Below are positions 12,143 to 23,589 of a stretch of DNA of 64,000 nt, piece by piece (position 1 is the first letter of the stretch; every line of letters starts with the position of its first letter). The notes below the pieces were generated by a model, which was given only the letters and a program-made list of their open reading frames with translations, had not been told where the DNA came from and ran no database searches. Both the position numbers and the translations under genes were made by a program. This DNA comes from Taiwanofungus camphoratus (taxonomy: Eukaryota > Basidiomycota > Agaricomycetes > Polyporales > Taiwanofungaceae): positions 186,001 through 250,000 of the forward strand of contig CP021227.1 of assembly GCA_003999685.1 (NCBI GenBank), written 5' to 3'.

Positions 12143-15100
12143 TTATTGCGAGCCCGTGTCTGCTGCCTTTGCGATTGTCTGCACTCGTTGTATGGGTCCA
12201 GTGACACGTAGACCAGCGGCAATCTCGTGGTGCTTGGCTAGTCTGTCTTGAAGATAGGGTTTTGGTTCAGTAAGTGTGCGAGGGAGGGTCTCTCGAATGA
12301 GTGCGGTATTGTGAAGAGCGTGCATGTTAAGGAAATATCGCTGAGTTGATGTATGAGTGACTGCAGAACGTGTTTGCGTGGTAGTGAGTCGCTCTTGGAC
12401 GACACTCTGGACAGTAGTAGGTGAACAGCCTGCTGTGTGGCAGTCATGCTGTGCATTAAAAATGAATAAAACATCCTGGCGAGAATGAACCATCCACATC
12501 AGCCTTGAACAACTGATTGGAAACAAATCAACTTACCTTGGGCAACACAACCAATGGAAGGTCACCACTGTGGGTTAAGATTGGCATGTTGAGGTAAGGA
12601 TCTCGTTCACCCGAAATGTTTAACTTGTCAATGATGGCGACAGCATCACATGTGCGTGCTGGCGCTAGGATCTTGGTGATCCAACCTGCAAAAACAGTCT
12701 GGTAGACTGAAGTTAGCATGCTAGGGACATACTCAGATGGAAGAATACACACTTCGGACTGAACTTGATGGAAAAAAACCCACAAACTGTGTTTACAGAT
12801 GTCCTTAGACTGTGAGACTAAGTAGTGACACTGCGACCAAGTTTCCGTATCACTGATGTCAGATGAAGGCGCAGATGTGGTCATCTCAGATGCTGTTTGC
12901 CAGGGGGCAGGGTCTCGATGTTTTTGTGCCTTCTGCTTCACGGATCCTATTCCATTCAGTCAAGATATTTATGCAGGTCTAGGTTATCAAATACATACCA
13001 GATATAATGTTGTCCAGATTCACCCATCCTAGACGACACTGGACAGCTGGGTTTGACTGCAAGAAGGCTCACACTCGGGCACCAGCATGGACATACTGAC
13101 CGCTCTCATTGCGCCACCATCCTCTGCTAACCTGATGCTTAAAACGTTCCGTGTCCGCTAGAGTGATAGCAATGTCATGGCTGGGAGCTTGATGGTTTGA
13201 GAGGATGCTACAGAACCGGAAGATTGCATTCCAGCACTCGAAGATTTCAGTTGAGTACAAAATTGGTGGTCCAAAGCGCTGAATATCTTCAATAACATGC
13301 GGAAGGACATGAAGCTTTGGCTTGACAAGAATATGATTTGGATCAATAAGGACCCAGATGTCGAGTATGTTTGCAATGAGTATCTTTAGATCTCCCTGTT
13401 CATGTGTGTTGATGTCAGTATGCTCGCTCATGGTATAAATATAGTTGTAACAAACCAGGTATTGTTCCATATTATGAATATTGTGGTACCACAATATCGC
13501 ACCAAGTTCACCACTTGCCTTCCATAGATCAAGCACAAGATCAGAGCATAACCCGTCATAAAGGTGGAAGACACCAAGTTGTTGCAAGATTTTGAAATGG
13601 GTGCCAATGAGTGTGTTCTTGTATTGCACGATGTAGTCGCTACGTACTGATGACAGCGTCAATCCATCAATTGAAGACTCACGCAATCTGCTGCCAAAGA
13701 TGCTATCTTGCTTCTTATCCCATTTGCTGTTCGTCTTGTGCCACACATACTTTTTCTCCCCCAGCGAGAATGTGTGCAGGAGTTCACAAGGGGTGTCAAG
13801 AGGTGGATTTAATGTTTGTGGACAAGAGTACAGGACATTGAAATGATCACCAGGCCGAAGTTTCTGCCGGAGCGCTATATGAGACTGTATGTAAGTTCAA
13901 TCCGCAAAAAGTGTTTGTGAGAACTCATGAGAATTATCTGGGAGTGCATTGTATCTGGATGGTGGTTGTTGAACGAGCCATTCCTTGCATTCACGCTGTA
14001 TGTCCTCCTTGATCTCTTGCTTGATCTTTTTTCGATCAGTTCCCTTCAACTTTCGATCCTTTAGCCGATCATCCTTTATCTGTGGGTTGCTTAGACGTGC
14101 AGTCTGCAGAAGACGGGCTCTTGCAATGATGATCCCAATCCAGTACTGTGCTGTCTTGTCTTTGATTCCACTCTGGGTTTGCATAGAGTCGACATCATCC
14201 TGGACCCCAAGGCCAGCAACAAATAGCTGGTTCTCAATTTCTTTTGTGACTTCTGCATGAGTACGAGGAGGGCCAGGCTAGATTTATGTCATGTGAGTGA
14301 CAAACACATTGAGCTGCAAAAAATCACTCACGGAGAAAAATGCTTCATATCCCTGATCACTCTCACGCTGTGATGCATTTCCCCCAACTTTGCAACGATG
14401 GCAAGAACTGTTCCCTTGACCACCAATATGAGAGCAGTGCTCTGATTGCTGAGGGTTGTCTGCTGGTAGAACATGAGGAATAACACAAAAGAGGATTTCT
14501 TGCTCTAAAACACAATCAAATGCCTTATGCCAGTGGTTCTCACCGCTGGTCAAGATTCTGTAAGTTCATGATTGGGACACAATTATTGCACCACTCACAT
14601 ATCAGCCAAAACAGCCTCCATTTGCTCAGATGATGAAGCATGCTGTGAAGTTGAACAGAATCTAATAAAATACTCTTGCTGTAGTTTGTCATGCGGTAGG
14701 TTGACATTTGCGAGATAGACATTTGTGTGTGGATTGAACTGTTTTGTCTTATTTCCAGAGACATCATCGCTCCAGCACATCATGCAGAGGGTGAAAGTTG
14801 GATGGCCCCCAGCATCAATGCGAACTGGATGTGGCATTTGATGTGCCCACAGTGGTGCAAACTCTGTTTGAAACTGTCAGTAGGTTCAATCAAGATTGTG
14901 AGAGACATGTATTGACCGCCAAAGTCAGGATTGAAGCCTTGCGCTTGAAGGTCCAGGTAATTTGCACACAGTGCATGTATTTTGATAAGAGTGTCACTCT
15001 GAATGACAAATTTTTCTAGCTACATTGACTACTGTAAGTGTAAAACATGTGTTTGATGCATGATTGACATACCGCTGGATAATATGCCACTAAGTAGACA

Positions 15101-18100
15101 TCTGCGCAGGTCACTTTGTCCTCTGTAAACCATCGCATTGGTATTACAAATTGACCATCTTCCAGTTCAGCAAGTTCTTTGATATAAAAGTAGTGATGAG
15201 GTGTGTTGATCCAATCTGCCCACATTAGCTGATTGATATCGACTGTGTCTTCATTGAATTTATTCCACTTTTCTCCACGTCGAAATTCCGTGATTGGACT
15301 GTCAAGTTCTGGATAAAACTGAATATGTGGATGTACAAGAGGATTGGCAAAGTCCTGATAAAGGTGAGCCTTTTAAAATATTGATTAAAATAAAAATCCC
15401 ACCAGCCAAAATGTTTCCGCTGGACCATTTGAGTAAAACTCATTGCCCTGTGTTGAGACATGATGCTCCGTTGATACGACCTAGGGGACCCTGGTACCTA
15501 GGGAGTGCTCCACAACGTGGCTGTGAGGTAGTGTGATAACTGTGGGGATGTGAGGTAGGAGCTACAACCTGTATGATACCGGGAAACCTGTGTGTCTTGT
15601 TTTTTGTAAGTGGGGGAGTAAGGGGTCAAGGGTCCTGCACAACAGGATCTTGTTCCTAAGTGTTATACATTCCCTAAGGCCTTGCGAGGCCCTCCAAAGT
15701 ATGTGAAGTTCTTCAAGATTCTGCGAAGTCCTTCGAAGTTTTAGCTAAATCGCACGAGCTGGCTTCGTAGGCTGTATAGAGTTAGGGAGCAATAAGCCAA
15801 TGGACTATAGTTTCTATTAAGCGGCAGAGGGCACGAGACTGCTGCGAAGTCCTTTTAGCTAGAGTTAGCTAAAGGGCGTAAGGCTTAGAGGTTTGTTAGA
15901 GCGAGGTGGGCGAGGTTTGGCTAGCGTAGGAGACCTGTAGGAGAGGTCAGAGAGTTTGAGAGCGTAGGAAGATGTACTATAGCCTGAAATTAAGGCTATG
16001 GGAGAGTCGTAGGACTATGCATAGGACGCAGGGATGACACAACGTGAGCCTAAGGGTATAACTAAGGCAGAGGCCCACTGGGTAGACACTATATGAGGTG
16101 CTGAAAGGTGCGAAGTCACGGCGACTTCGTGGATCGTAATGCGTAGTTCGGGAAGCATAGACGTGGTTCGTAGATATATCGCGAGCGTAGACGTAGTTCA
16201 AAGGTACTGAAACGGAGCTGGGGTGGAGACTTAGGGGTCTTAGGACTGTTCCTAAGGTTGTACTCGCAACGCTTTCCTGAGATCGGAGCTACAGGGGAAC
16301 TTGTATTTCAAAGAGAGAAGCATACACTGAGGGGTCTCTGTCGTACATAGTAAACTACCTCTGACTAAATAGGGGAGTGTGAGGTGAACTATTCTTGCGC
16401 GAAGTGATCCTTACGAGTCCGAAATGTGTACTAAAGCGCATGGGCTCCGAAGTGAACACGAGGAGGATAGGAACTAAATAGGAACTGAAACAGGGGAACT
16501 ACGTACGGTAGAAAGGTGACCAAGTTCATTTATGAGGGCAGGATGACTATCCGAGAGCAGCCATGCGCCGTGATCAACTATCTTAGTGGGCTAAGAGCGT
16601 ACAAAGTTCTTAGCAGCGGGACTTGGCCTAATCGGGGCAGGAGGTGTCCTAACTGGGTGGAGGACCATATGGATACGCCCTAGGATGACCTTATGGCATA
16701 GGATCGAGACCCATGGGGTGCGCAAGGCTTTCTAAGTCCAGCTTCCGGAACTTCGGACCGTTTCGGAGCCTATCGGAGGTAGCTGCAATCACAAGAGCTA
16801 GGAGAGACTTAGCTAAGACTTCTTAGCTAAGCCCGGGATGAGTGACGTAGTAGATAGGACCTAGATCCAATGGAACCGTATGGGAGGGCCGGCAGTGTCC
16901 GATAGTGGACTTAGCAGGAGTTAGGGACTTCGCATCTAGCATTCGAAATCTCGTAGCACCTCGTGTGACTTCGCAAGACTTCATAGGGTGTTAGGAGGGT
17001 TTAGGAAGGAGAGGGGGCGTTAGGAGTATTATAGGAACCTATCCCTCCTGTCGTAGGCTGTAGGAGAGTCTTAGAGTGGTCGGTTGGGGGATTAGAAAGC
17101 TCCTAATAATCGCAATTTGGGGCCCAGGAGGCTACAGGACTCATCACCGGCAGTGTCCGATAGTGGACTTAGCAGGAGTTAGGGACTTCGCATCTAGCAT
17201 TCGAAACCTCGTAGCACCTCGTGTGACTTCGCAAGACTTCGTAGGGTGTTAGAAGGGTTTAGGAAGGAAAGGAGGCGTTAGGAATATTATAGGAACCTAT
17301 CCCTCCTGTCATAGGCTGTAGAAGAGTCTTAGAGTGGTCGGTTGGGGGATTAGAAAGCTCCTAAAATCGCGATTCGGGGCCCAGAAGGCTACGGGACTCA
17401 TCACCGTCTTGATACTCATATTGCGTGCAAGCCCAATTTGTTTCTTTCTTAGAGCTGCAAATGATGGCACATTAGGGGTGCCGCATTCACGCATGATCCA
17501 TAAAATCATCTTCAACTGATCATCAGAGAGTCGTAATCTTGGTAGGTTGTCCGAAAGATCAAGCATGAACATCTGTTGGTATATTTCACATATTATTTCA
17601 CACAGAATTGAATATAGTTGAACAGACACTGAATCTACCGTCTTAGACTCATATGGATCCCAATCATGATCTTGTGGTAAGTTTGTATAGAATATCTCAT
17701 CTATATCATCAGTCTCATCCAGGTCAAAGTCATCAAGCCCTATCAATGATGGTGAGTCTATTACAGAAGTTGATATACTGTTGGATATAAACATACCCAT
17801 AGCTTGCAAGGCTGCAATTACATCAGGAACTGTTGCATCGATGTCACTATCACTCTCGAGAGTGTCTATGGCCAATGGGGCTGACTCCAGTTCTACATGG
17901 CCTCCATTCTGTAGGTCTTCAAGTTGCTTTATAATGTGCATCTCATTAGAGTTTGTGCTCAATACTCCTGCAAATAGTTTCACTTGGTGGCTGTCTGTGT
18001 CAATGTAATATCCCTCATCTGCCATTATGACTTTAGTGAATGGATCATAATCCAATGCAAGATTATTTGATGGTGGGTGAAGTTCACACTCAACAGCTGC

Positions 18101-18425
18101 AAAGTACTGGTCCAGAAGCATTTCCACAGGTGGAGGTTCTGGAGCTGCAAGGAATTGAGGGCCATCAATCTCAGAAATTGAAGGGTCAGATGTTAGATTT
18201 GATGCGTTCTTGTGCTTTTCCATGTCCAGATGATGTTTTATCCCATTTTTTTTAACAAGGGTATCTCTAAAATACTTTGAGGTGCAGGGTATACATCGTA
18301 GACGTGCAGTGTCGTCTGGTATACCCTCAAAGGAACCTAACCAGCCAATAATAAGAAAGGTTATGAATTTCTTCAACTGCTAATTATCTACCATTGTTAT
18401 GCAAAGAACCTTTCACAGCAGGCAT
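12143..18425 (-). mobile_element. Plavaka-type (CACTA-like) DNA transposon transposase, split by a solo LTR
   Basis: Read from 18425 to 12143 on the minus strand. Exon 1 (18425-18392, MPAVKGSLHNN) joins through a 55-bp intron to an exon with a zinc-finger-like segment (RCIPCTSKYFRDTLVKK, 18310 down), an acidic linker and a conserved stretch near 17500 (LRLSDDQLKMILWIMRE). The frame resumes at 15471 beyond the LTR inserted at 15472-17403. Then come DWINTPHHYFYIKELAELED (15220), DDVSGNKTKQFNPHTNVYLA (14750), DNPQQSEHCSHIGGQGN with a Cys cluster (14470), a Lys-rich block (14060), FGPPILYSTEIFECWNAIFR (13230) and a C-terminal part with FNAQHDCHTAGC (12450). Several short introns separate these. 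I recognise this order from Agaricomycete Plavaka transposases. Apart from the LTR it looks fairly well preserved. Terminal repeats were not located. Confidence 0.75.
15472..17403 (-). repeat. solo LTR of family A (copy 1), inserted in the Plavaka transposase
   Basis: Begins TGATACGACC and ends GGGACTCATCA, so it has TG...CA ends. It is flanked by the 4-bp duplication CCGT (15468-15471 and 17404-17407). It is 1932 bp against 1765 bp for the other copies because the last 258 bp are repeated in tandem (units from 16889 and 17147). It matches the LTRs of the full-length A element at 30457-48060 but is visibly more diverged, so it is an older insertion. Sense strand is inferred from the full-length element. 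Confidence 0.9.
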
Positions 18426-18595
18426 GATGCACAGCTCTGACTGGACTGATGGACTCGGAGTGCAGTGACTGGTGCATTGACCTGATCGCCAGTTCTCCAC
18501 ATGATTGTACACTGATAGTCAAAAATTTCAAGGTGTTCATCTTTGCCTGTTCTCCATCTCAGTTCTCATTTTCAACGATTTTTCTTTGATTTGCA

Positions 18596-19991
18596 ATGTC
18601 TTTACAACTGTTCCTAGTTCCATCTATTTCACCACCTCATTCACCATGCAGCCCTGCTGAGAATTCTCTTGCTTTGCCAGTGAATTCTTTACAGCATGAC
18701 GTAGAGCCTTCAAGTCCATCTTTGCCCAGCAGCAACTTGTTAACTCATGGCTCACACACTGGTAATAAGTGACCTGCAGAAGATTTAACCCAGTTTGCTG
18801 CTGTTACATCATGTCAGGTTCGTCTTAAAAAATCTGGTGAGCAAGAGCTCAATCTTGTTGCAAGGGTCAGTCTTGTCTCCGATAACATAATAATAGTGAT
18901 CACTTTTCACTAATCATTCAATCTAGCTGTCAGCACCACAGCGTGAGATATGGACTGCTGCCCAAATATTAAAGCTCCATGAGCGGCTTGAGGACATTCA
19001 GCCTGCTGATGCAAAATGGAAGATACCTCAAACACTTCTGGTATGATGTCTGTGGGTTTCTACTAATACTTCTAACTAAGTTGACATTTGTCATAGGACA
19101 AGATTGAACATTACACATTTGCAGGGCTCATCTCTCCTGCCTTACCATTTTATGTCAAGAACTCAACACCAATCAAGCTAGTTATGGTATGTGGTCACAT
19201 TCAACCATATGCACAAGCTCACTTGCTATCAGGGCATCCTTGAGAAGCATCCAGTATGGGGATATACGAGAGAGGTCAAAAATGACAAGTCAAAAGCAGA
19301 CACAGTCAAAATACGAGTACAAGTTCATCTCACTGACCGACGTGCTGTGATCAAAAAGGCCATAAGTTCCTTCAAAGCTTATCTGATATAATGGTGATGA
19401 TAGAAGAATGGCATAGATCATGCTCTCTCTTGGACCTGAGCTTCAACCTTGGCACAGTCCAGCCAGCGAGCAGTCCACCTCATTAAAGAAGGTCGAGGCT
19501 GTTCAACTAGATATTGTCAGGCTTTGCACTGTGATCGCTAATGAGCATAGCGCAACTGAGGCGGTCGTTACTGTCCAAATGTGCGCTCGGTTTGCCTTTT
19601 TGGTGCAATATTCATTTTTAACAATTTCTTCTAAGTCCTTTCTGACAACTTTAAATTCAGCGCCATGTATTTGTACAGCTACTGTGGCAGCCCGAATTAG
19701 CTGATATCTCATACTGGCCTCTTGTCGACAGGCAGTTAGAGCTTTTACGCAGTCAATATGTAGACAGTCCCAACATGGTGACACAGTGCGTGTGATCTTA
19801 TGAAAGGCAGCTTCTGCTCATACTATAATTCATTCAGTGTCCTGAAAATGATGCTTAATGACAATCGGCATGATTATGGACAACCAGATGCTCAGAGCGA
19901 CTTCATTGAAGCCGCCGCTGTGCCAAATGCCAAGCAGCTTATTGCGGACAGTGCAGCAGGTGGATCATTTGTTGAAGACAATGACAACTAA
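18596..19991 (+). pseudogene. companion gene of the Plavaka element (decayed)
   Basis: Divergent from the transposase, 170 bp from its start. ATG at 18596. Likely exons are 18596-18865, 18927-19040, 19097-19186, 19233-about 19380, 19420-about 19604 and 19800-19991, with GT-AG introns of 46-61 bp between the first four. Exon 1 has an in-frame TGA at 18770-18772 (probably a former CGA), and the fourth-to-fifth exon junction does not hold frame, so the gene looks broken. Conserved-looking pieces include DKIEHYTFAGLISPALPFYV, GILEKHPVWGYTREVKNDKS, LKKVEAVQLDIVRLCT and AVPNAKQLIADSAAGGSFVE. I recall similar proteins beside Agaricomycete DNA transposons; their function is unknown. A shared promoter with the transposase is likely. 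Confidence 0.55.
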
Positions 19992-21319
19992 TTCTTTGCC
20001 AGACTTTTTCACATCCGTGGTACCAACTTCATTTCTTTATCATGCATGTTTAACACTCCTATTCAGTTATTGTATGTTACATCCAATTGTACTACTGTAT
20101 CAGCTATCATGCTATAATCATGATCTTGGTGTCTCTGTTCACAGCTGCCTACAAAATGGCTTTTTGGTAGCTCGAGAATCAAATGGGGTTATATCCTTAA
20201 TACCAGGAATGAAACAGAAAGGCACAGGCTGGCAAAGAGATATCCCTCAGGTTGCACAACTACAGTCAGCAGACTGTGCAGACAGCCTGGCCAAGGTATA
20301 TACCAGAGAGATTGGGTGCACTTACTGGCATGATTTAACATCACAAATCCAGCCAACAACCCAGGTGCTCACAGTCAGACCCTTGGCATGATCAACAGCA
20401 GACTGCTAAGCTAACAGACATAGCTCAAGCCATGGCAGTGTTAGGACAAAATGATATGGTAGTAAAAAGATAGAGTGCAACATAGCAGAAGGCTGGTCCA
20501 AAATGGCATCAGACAAACCCTGGGCAAGTGTTGGCTGATATGCATTTTCATGTTGGTGTCAGACTCCTTGAAGGCTGGGACAACATTTTCTGGGACTGCT
20601 CAGGATCCGATTCATTTTAGCTGAGATTCAGCTTGTCCCTAAATGGTGGTGTAGTGTGTTTGCAAAGGTTGAACTGCTGAAGAAGTTGAGAATTGGCCAT
20701 GCGCCAGCATACCGTAACACAGTGTGACAAAATTTTGCAATATGTGTTAGACATTCACTTTTTTTATCGGCACTACTCTGCCTCCTCCCTATCCTCATTT
20801 TTTCAACATGTTAAAAGATAGAATCGTAGTGAAGACCTTCGGCCATGCATTGCTGAAACTCCGAGACCAGCGCATGATGTTGTTGTGGAGTTATTCAAAA
20901 ATTCGCTGAAATTTTTTCAAAACTAGTAAAACCATAGTAGTCCAGTAGTCTGCGACGCCGCGAGGATCAACTGTATTGTTCTCACATTTGCCTCTCCGTG
21001 CAAATTACAACCCACAAAGCTGAGGTCACTCATGTTCGCTGCAGAAGTTTGCGATGAGTAGACAGGACGCTATTCAGAAGTGTCAGTGAACAGGCATTGA
21101 GCAGCATACATGTTCTGTTCTCCTCACAGCAATTTCACCAGAAGATGCTGTTCGCACACTCCTGCTGGGAGGCTGTTGCTGAGCTGTTTCTAAACTCACA
21201 GGCCTGTGTTGTGCACAACTCTTACTCAACAAGAGAAGACCTGTGGGAGCTTTACACAGTCAACATCTGCGCATCGACTTGATTGTATCATGCAATGACG
21301 TCTAGGTGTCTCAAACCGC
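19992..21319. other. no recognisable gene; probably the rest of the Plavaka element and old flanking DNA
   Basis: A plus-strand frame near 20250-20430 (RDIPQVAQLQ, TDIAQAMAVLGQNDMV) may be the tail of the companion gene. The remaining sequence is AT-rich with no domain. It ends at the CCGC target duplication of the B1 LTR (21316-21319) and was once continuous with the DNA at 49380. Confidence 0.35.
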
Positions 21320-21863
21320 TGATACGACCTAGAGAGTCCTGGACTGTGGGGAAGAACCTAGGGAGTAGGTCTGACACGTCCCAATGAGTAGGGAGAGAGC
21401 TAAAGCGGTGGGGTACCTGTGAAGGATATCAGAGGGAAAGGTGAGTGAAGGGACACAACAGAGAAACTACCTAGACCACTGTCAGGGGCCTAAAAGTCTA
21501 GTGTGTGCAGAGGAGTAAGCGGCCAATGAATCCTGCGCGACAGGATCTTATGCCAAGGTGCAGGCAGTCACTGGAAGGTAGGAGTGTGGTCTTCTAATCC
21601 GATGGCAGTGGGCTGGTCGAATGCTGGCCAGGTGCAAAGGAGTCGAAGGAACTGAGGGCGTACTGGTAGTGAACCGAGAACTGAAAGATAAACCGAAAAC
21701 CGATGTAATCGGGAGAGGGGGATACTGCTTAGGGCTGAAGTCATAGGAATGGTGCGTAGGGCTGGTGTAGGCGATGACTGATAGACTAGACTGTGCACAA
21801 CACGTGCCTATGGGGTATAACGAGGGTGGAGGCACGCCGGATGAGGAGGAGGAGGAGGGGGAC

Positions 21864-22406
21864 TGATACAAGCTGGTATCAACGACCGGAAAGCCTCGGA
21901 CGTGAGGACCTGGCTACTAGAGATAGTAGTGAGGCTTTATGGACACTGCGTATGTCCTCCTGGGCGAAGTCGAGAGGGTCGAGTGAGTACTCAGGTACGA
22001 AGCGAGAGGTCGCAAGATACGAGTATAAGATTGCTAGTGATAACTAGCTACTTGGTAACCAGATCGAACTTAAGGTCCGACCTACAAAGTACAGGGCCTT
22101 ATATACGTATTCTACTCTGCGCACGGACCATGGCACGTGGTCTAAGAATCAGCATGAGTAAGCGTAAGTAAGGCGATATGAGTCATCGGGCCGTATTAGC
22201 AATCTGTAAGTGTAAGGTGGAATGTGTAAGCGGGGCCCGATATGAGTCAGAGTCCATGAGTAACCGGGGCCCGTACCGTAAGCAGCGATGAGTCAAGACG
22301 CTGCGCGAAGAAGCTGGGCCTACCCGAGGCCCGTCCTAGAAGCAAAAGGTCACGGGACCGATCCGAGGTCCAACCGATAAGATATGCGATAAAAGAAATT
22401 GTATCA
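21864..22406 (-). repeat. 3' LTR of the chromovirus (family C)
   Basis: 543 bp, TGATACAAGC to TTGTATCA in plus-strand reading. It matches the split LTR at 30194-30456 and 48065-48344 over its whole length. The outer flank is GGGAC and the inner flank is the polypurine tract. Confidence 0.9.
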
Positions 22407-22664
22407 TTACCCCCCTACTTATGATTGAACGCCTGGTCAATCAACTAAACTCCAATGGGGATGTGTCAAGTTTCTCCGAGTCGAACTTTTGACGACCGTC
22501 GACGAACTTGACGAACTTCCGAGGACGAACTTGAAAAACTTTCCTGGAAGTGACGAGCGGGTGTTTCACCGCGACCGATAAGGGATGACCCTTGAACCCA
22601 TAGGGGATGACCCCTCCAACCGTGAGCATCCTTCCAGCTCGAACTTCACAGTTTTACGACATGT

Positions 22665-22785
22665 CGGTCGTACGGTGTAGTTTAACGACGTGCACGGTCG
22701 TACGGTGTAGTTTAACGACGTGCACGGTCGTACGGTGTAGTTTAACGACATGCACGGTCGTACCCTCGCAGTTTAACGACATGCA
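22665..22785. repeat. four tandem 30-bp repeats in the 3' region of the chromovirus
   Basis: Units start at 22665, 22695, 22725 and 22755 and share CGGTCGTACGGTGTAGTTTA; the last unit is diverged. A partial unit may precede them. They lie between the polypurine tract and the chromodomain, overlapping the end of the zinc-knuckle ORF. They are direct and have no spacers. Confidence 0.9.
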
Positions 22786-23041
22786 GGAACCACTCTGGAT
22801 GATATGGCGGTACCGGGTCGTTGGCGAATGCGTAATTGACGGTGGTGCATTCGCGCGTAAGGTGCCCAGGCGACGGGCGGCTACAACGGAGGCATTTGTA
22901 GTCGGGGCACGTCCTGTGCGAGTGACAAGTGCTATCACAGAGGTAGCACGGACCGTAGCGAGTGAATGAGGATGAAGGACCGTTTGACTGAGACATGCGA
23001 GCGATGAGTGGGGTGAAAATGCGACTTTCTTCGTTTTTCAT
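22742..23041 (-). CDS. small zinc-knuckle ORF downstream of chromovirus pol
   Basis: A 99-codon frame whose ATG overlaps the stop of the chromodomain frame as ATGA (23041-23038). It holds a compact Cys/His cluster (CYLCDSTCHSHRTCPDYKC followed by LRCSRPSPGHLTREC) that resembles one or two retroviral-type zinc knuckles, while gag of the same element already has its own. The last third runs into the 30-bp tandem repeats. It is part of a fossil element; I know of no assigned role for such an ORF. Confidence 0.5.
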   Translation of the reverse strand: MKNEESRIFTPLIARMSQSNGPSSSFTRYGPCYLCDSTCHSHRTCPDYKCLRCSRPSPGHLTRECTTVNYAFANDPVPPYHPEWFLHVVKLRGYDRACR

Positions 23042-23562
23042 CGTAAATTCTTGCGCTGCTTATATGCGTCTAGGAGCTCGTCCGCAGTACCGGCTAAGTT
23101 CTCTTCCGGTTCCCATGAGTCATCGGCGGATGAGTAACCTTTCCACCTGACTCGATACTCTCGGCGATTCTTTCGGCGATTCTCGCGATGTCCGACCAGA
23201 GCTTTGACTTCGTAGTTATCTTCGCCGCTGATAAGCTCCGGCGGTGGTTCCGTGTAGTTGGGACCATGCGTGTCTGTCTCGGTGTATGGCGAAAGAAGTG
23301 CGGCGTGGAAAACAGGGTGCACTCGCCATGTCGTCGGGAGTTTCAGCTTGTAAGACACCGGTCCTAGAACGTCCATGATTTCGAAGGGTCCTTCGCGCTT
23401 GGGAGCCAACTTCCTCGTCGGGTATGGCAGCTTGAGATTTCGCGAGTCTAGCCATACCTTTTGTCCTTTGCAGAAACCCGTTCCTTTGGGTTTCACGCAT
23501 CTTGCTAACACCGCCTGTGCTAGCTCCATTGCTGAATGTGCGTCTTCCCGAATCTTCTGCAA
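23038..23562 (-). CDS. C-terminal end of chromovirus pol: integrase tail and chromodomain
   Basis: Contains the basic integrase C-terminal segment (KLPYPTRKLAPKREGPFEIM, VHPVFHAALLSPY) followed by a chromodomain (YRVRWKGYSSADDSWEPEEN). Chromodomains of this group bind histone marks and steer integration. It is separated from the rest of pol by the solo LTR at 23590-25354. Confidence 0.88.
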   Translation of the reverse strand: MQKIREDAHSAMELAQAVLARCVKPKGTGFCKGQKVWLDSRNLKLPYPTRKLAPKREGPFEIMDVLGPVSYKLKLPTTWRVHPVFHAALLSPYTETDTHGPNYTEPPPELISGEDNYEVKALVGHRENRRKNRREYRVRWKGYSSADDSWEPEENLAGTADELLDAYKQRKNLR

Positions 23563-23589
23563 GTTCCGCAGTCGATAAGCGGCGCCCGG

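Noticed and set aside
22665-22785. Regular 30-bp repeats that could suggest a CRISPR array
   Set aside because: The units are directly adjacent with no spacers, and the genome is fungal.
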